Assembly (NCBI GenBank): GCA_030634675.1
Contig: DAOWAH010000102.1
Coordinates: 1 to 6,373 of the forward strand
Source of the DNA: Fidelibacterota bacterium
Lineage (GTDB): Bacteria; Marinisomatota; Marinisomatia; Marinisomatales; TCS56
Length of the DNA stretch: 6,373 nucleotides
Direction: 5' to 3'
Shown: positions 4,923 through 6,373 of the stretch, piece by piece
How the letters are laid out: every line of letters begins with the position of its first letter
Numbering within the stretch: position 1 is the stretch's first letter
Notes under the pieces: model-generated
What the model saw: the letters and a program-made list of their open reading frames with translations, nothing else
Database searches by the model: none
What the model was told of the DNA's origin: nothing
Position numbers and translations under genes: made by a program

Positions 4923-6373
4923 TTATTGCACCTCCTTGGAATGGATTGCTGGTAATTCAATAATCCAATTGGCTCGCACTTCGACCGTATCAGGATAAAG
5001 ATAAAACCATTCACTGCTGGTAAATGGGAAGGCAGTACCAAAATCGAAGCGCCGATTCTGATTCCCATCCTGAAAAACCATTAAATGGTAATAGCCTTCA
5101 GGAATATTGTCGAAGCGAAAAGACGAGTCTGAATTTACATCTGATAAATGGTTTCGGGATGACTTTTCCAGTGTACTGAGTTTGATGACAGCGGGCATTT
5201 TTACACTACTGACGGTCCCTGTGATGCCACCAAGTCCCGTCGGTTTAGCTACTTTAATTTTTACCAATATCAAAGAATCCTCCGGCATACTTCCATCTAG
5301 AGCAATAAGACTGTCTCCAGCCAATATTAAATTGTATTCCGTTTGTGGAAGCCAACCTTCTTGTGGTCTCAGACCGACCTGAATAGCACTTATTGAATCA
5401 ATAGCCAATTCGACCTGGATACTATCGTCACGCACCAGTGTTACCGCTTTTTGCCCGGGCCATCTGGTAACCGGCTTATTCAGCACTAAATAAACAGAAA
5501 GGTCATCCGGTTTTATGGTAATGGAAGCTCCTGGTTCTACCAGACTCAAGGAAGTGGTATCCGGCTGTGCCGGTACACGAACTGCGATAGAAGCCGTATC
5601 CAAGGTTTGATCAAAAATATCTATCAATCCGCGGGAATATAATTTTATTTTAGCGACAGCGATTAAATCATTACTAATTATAATTACGGTACTGCTGTCC
5701 AAAGGATCAAGAAAACCTTCCAGGGCTATTATTGTTCGCGCGCTATCGTCATAAACCGCAGTAACCTGCTGCGGCGACTGTCGGAGGAAATTATTATAAA
5801 ATAATCGGCCCCAATTCTGACCGGCCCACTCCCCGCGCAGTAGTCGTAATGGCTGAGGTTCCTTCCACATCGGCAAATTAACCCCCGTTATCAGACTGTC
5901 GTATACCAGATCAACCAGATTTTCCCGGTAAACTCCGTATGCCGTACGAATTGTATTCAACCCGAAACCGGCACCGGACCTGTCAATTGCCACAATTTGA
6001 TATTTAGCCGGCCGTAAAAACTGGAAGGTAAAATGACCGTCATCCGTAACATCGGTGACAAAGTGGGGCATCCGGGCAAAGATTGAATCGGTATCAGTTA
6101 TTAGTGACAGGTCCCATAGATGAACCACGGTCGGACCATCGTTGAAATAAACATTACCTCTAATAATACCCTGTTCGATTTTATCACCGGTACTATAAGC
6201 CAAATGAACCGGTTCGGCCAGTTCAACACCATGTTCATCTTTCAATTGCCGGCCTACGGTAAGTATATAAGTTTGATCGGCGACCAGTGAGTCCGGAAAC
6301 GTTACTGCAATCGCATCGTTATGATATTTTGTTTTTAATTCTACTGCACTGATCGGCGACAGGTTAAATCCTG
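4923..6373 (-). CDS. Ig-like (SbsA/Big_5-type) envelope protein, C-terminal part
   Basis: The frame is open to the window edge: 482 residues precede the stop and the N-terminus is missing. The first visible residues, DQTYILTVGRQLKDEHG through HLAYSTGD (32-63), are the end of a bacterial SbsA-like Ig domain. A carboxypeptidase-regulatory-like beta domain follows (about 69-131, IIRGNVYF to YQIVAIDR). A second Ig-like repeat is suggested at about 310-375 (LPQTEYNLILAGDSLIALDG). A last beta domain starts at GGITGTV (381) and contains DGNQNRRFD (435-443), a D-x-N-x-N-x-x-x-D calcium-loop-like motif, then YPDTVEVRANW (459-469). This ending is typical of Ig-like lipoproteins common in Bacteroidota and related phyla, so I expect a lipoprotein signal upstream, unseen here. 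Its function is unknown; a cell-surface role is inferred. A TTG at 6245 should not be taken as the start, because the homology continues upstream of it. Confidence 0.85.
   Translation of the reverse strand, partial: GFNLSPISAVELKTKYHNDAIAVTFPDSLVADQTYILTVGRQLKDEHGVELAEPVHLAYSTGDKIEQGIIRGNVYFNDGPTVVHLWDLSLITDTDSIFARMPHFVTDVTDDGHFTFQFLRPAKYQIVAIDRSGAGFGLNTIRTAYGVYRENLVDLVYDSLITGVNLPMWKEPQPLRLLRGEWAGQNWGRLFYNNFLRQSPQQVTAVYDDSARTIIALEGFLDPLDSSTVIIISNDLIAVAKIKLYSRGLIDIFDQTLDTASIAVRVPAQPDTTSLSLVEPGASITIKPDDLSVYLVLNKPVTRWPGQKAVTLVRDDSIQVELAIDSISAIQVGLRPQEGWLPQTEYNLILAGDSLIALDGSMPEDSLILVKIKVAKPTGLGGITGTVSSVKMPAVIKLSTLEKSSRNHLSDVNSDSSFRFDNIPEGYYHLMVFQDGNQNRRFDFGTAFPFTSSEWFYLYPDTVEVRANWIIELPAIHSKEVQ
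4929..4937 (-). promoter_or_regulatory. Ribosome binding site of manC inside the upstream gene
   Basis: AAGGAGGTG on the minus strand, eight bases before the manC ATG. It is read as part of the Lys-Glu-Val codons just before the final Gln and stop of the Ig-like protein. It is the strongest Shine-Dalgarno in the window and fixes the manC start. It also ties translation of manC to ribosomes ending on the upstream gene. Confidence 0.85.

Noticed and set aside
4923..6245. A 440-residue version of the Ig-like protein starting at TTG 6245
   Set aside because: The same frame continues without a stop to the window edge, and the residues before it (TYILTVGRQ) complete a recognisable Ig-like motif, so the TTG is an internal Leu codon.

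Overview
The window is a compact run of eight protein-coding genes, all on the minus strand, so transcription goes from high to low coordinates. Both end genes are cut by the window edge. The contents point to a bacterium of the FCB superphylum (Bacteroidota, Ignavibacteriota, Calditrichota, Marinimicrobia, Zixibacteria and relatives). The evidence is a surface Ig-like protein with the C-terminal signature typical of those groups, an EF-G-2-type GTPase, a small membrane protein paired with a sodium:solute symporter, and a solitary four-helix-bundle (23S rRNA IVP family) gene. I cannot place it to genus. No rRNA, tRNA, CRISPR array, transposase or phage gene is visible.

Reading in the direction of transcription: (1) 6373-4923, the C-terminal 482 residues of an Ig-like/SbsA-type envelope protein, open at the window edge. 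(2) 4920-3856, a single-domain mannose-1-phosphate guanylyltransferase making GDP-mannose, whose Shine-Dalgarno lies inside the last codons of gene 1. (3) 3843-3559, a 94-residue conserved protein of unknown function, 12 nt downstream. After a 105-nt AT-rich gap comes (4) 3453-1372, an elongation factor G-like GTPase of the EF-G-2 type with Tyr in place of the catalytic His. (5) 1348-986, a four-helix-bundle protein. (6) 903-421, a HIT-family Ap4A phosphorylase-like enzyme. After a 79-nt gap come (7) 341-129, a 70-residue two-helix membrane protein, and (8) 125-1, the N-terminus of a sodium:solute symporter, 3 nt further on.

Functionally, genes 1-3 look like an envelope/sugar-nucleotide group, gene 4 a translation-related GTPase, gene 6 a nucleotide-metabolism enzyme, and genes 7-8 a transporter with a probable small partner. 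They need not share a pathway.

The most interesting structure is around gene 5. The four-helix-bundle gene lies between two short arrays of 7-bp repeats, one at each end, in inverted orientation. On the minus strand the upstream array has four units of the form ATGGAT(A/G). On the plus strand the downstream array has four and a half units of the form ATGGTT(G/C). Both fit ATGGWTN and read inward. The whole block (about 908-1366, roughly 460 bp) sits exactly between the stop codon of the EF-G-like gene and the start codon of the HIT gene. The heptamer ATGGATA also begins the HIT open reading frame. This looks like a small inserted cassette, reminiscent of rRNA intervening sequences that carry the same protein family. 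Both arrays also create minute start-stop reading frames directly ahead of the two flanked genes.
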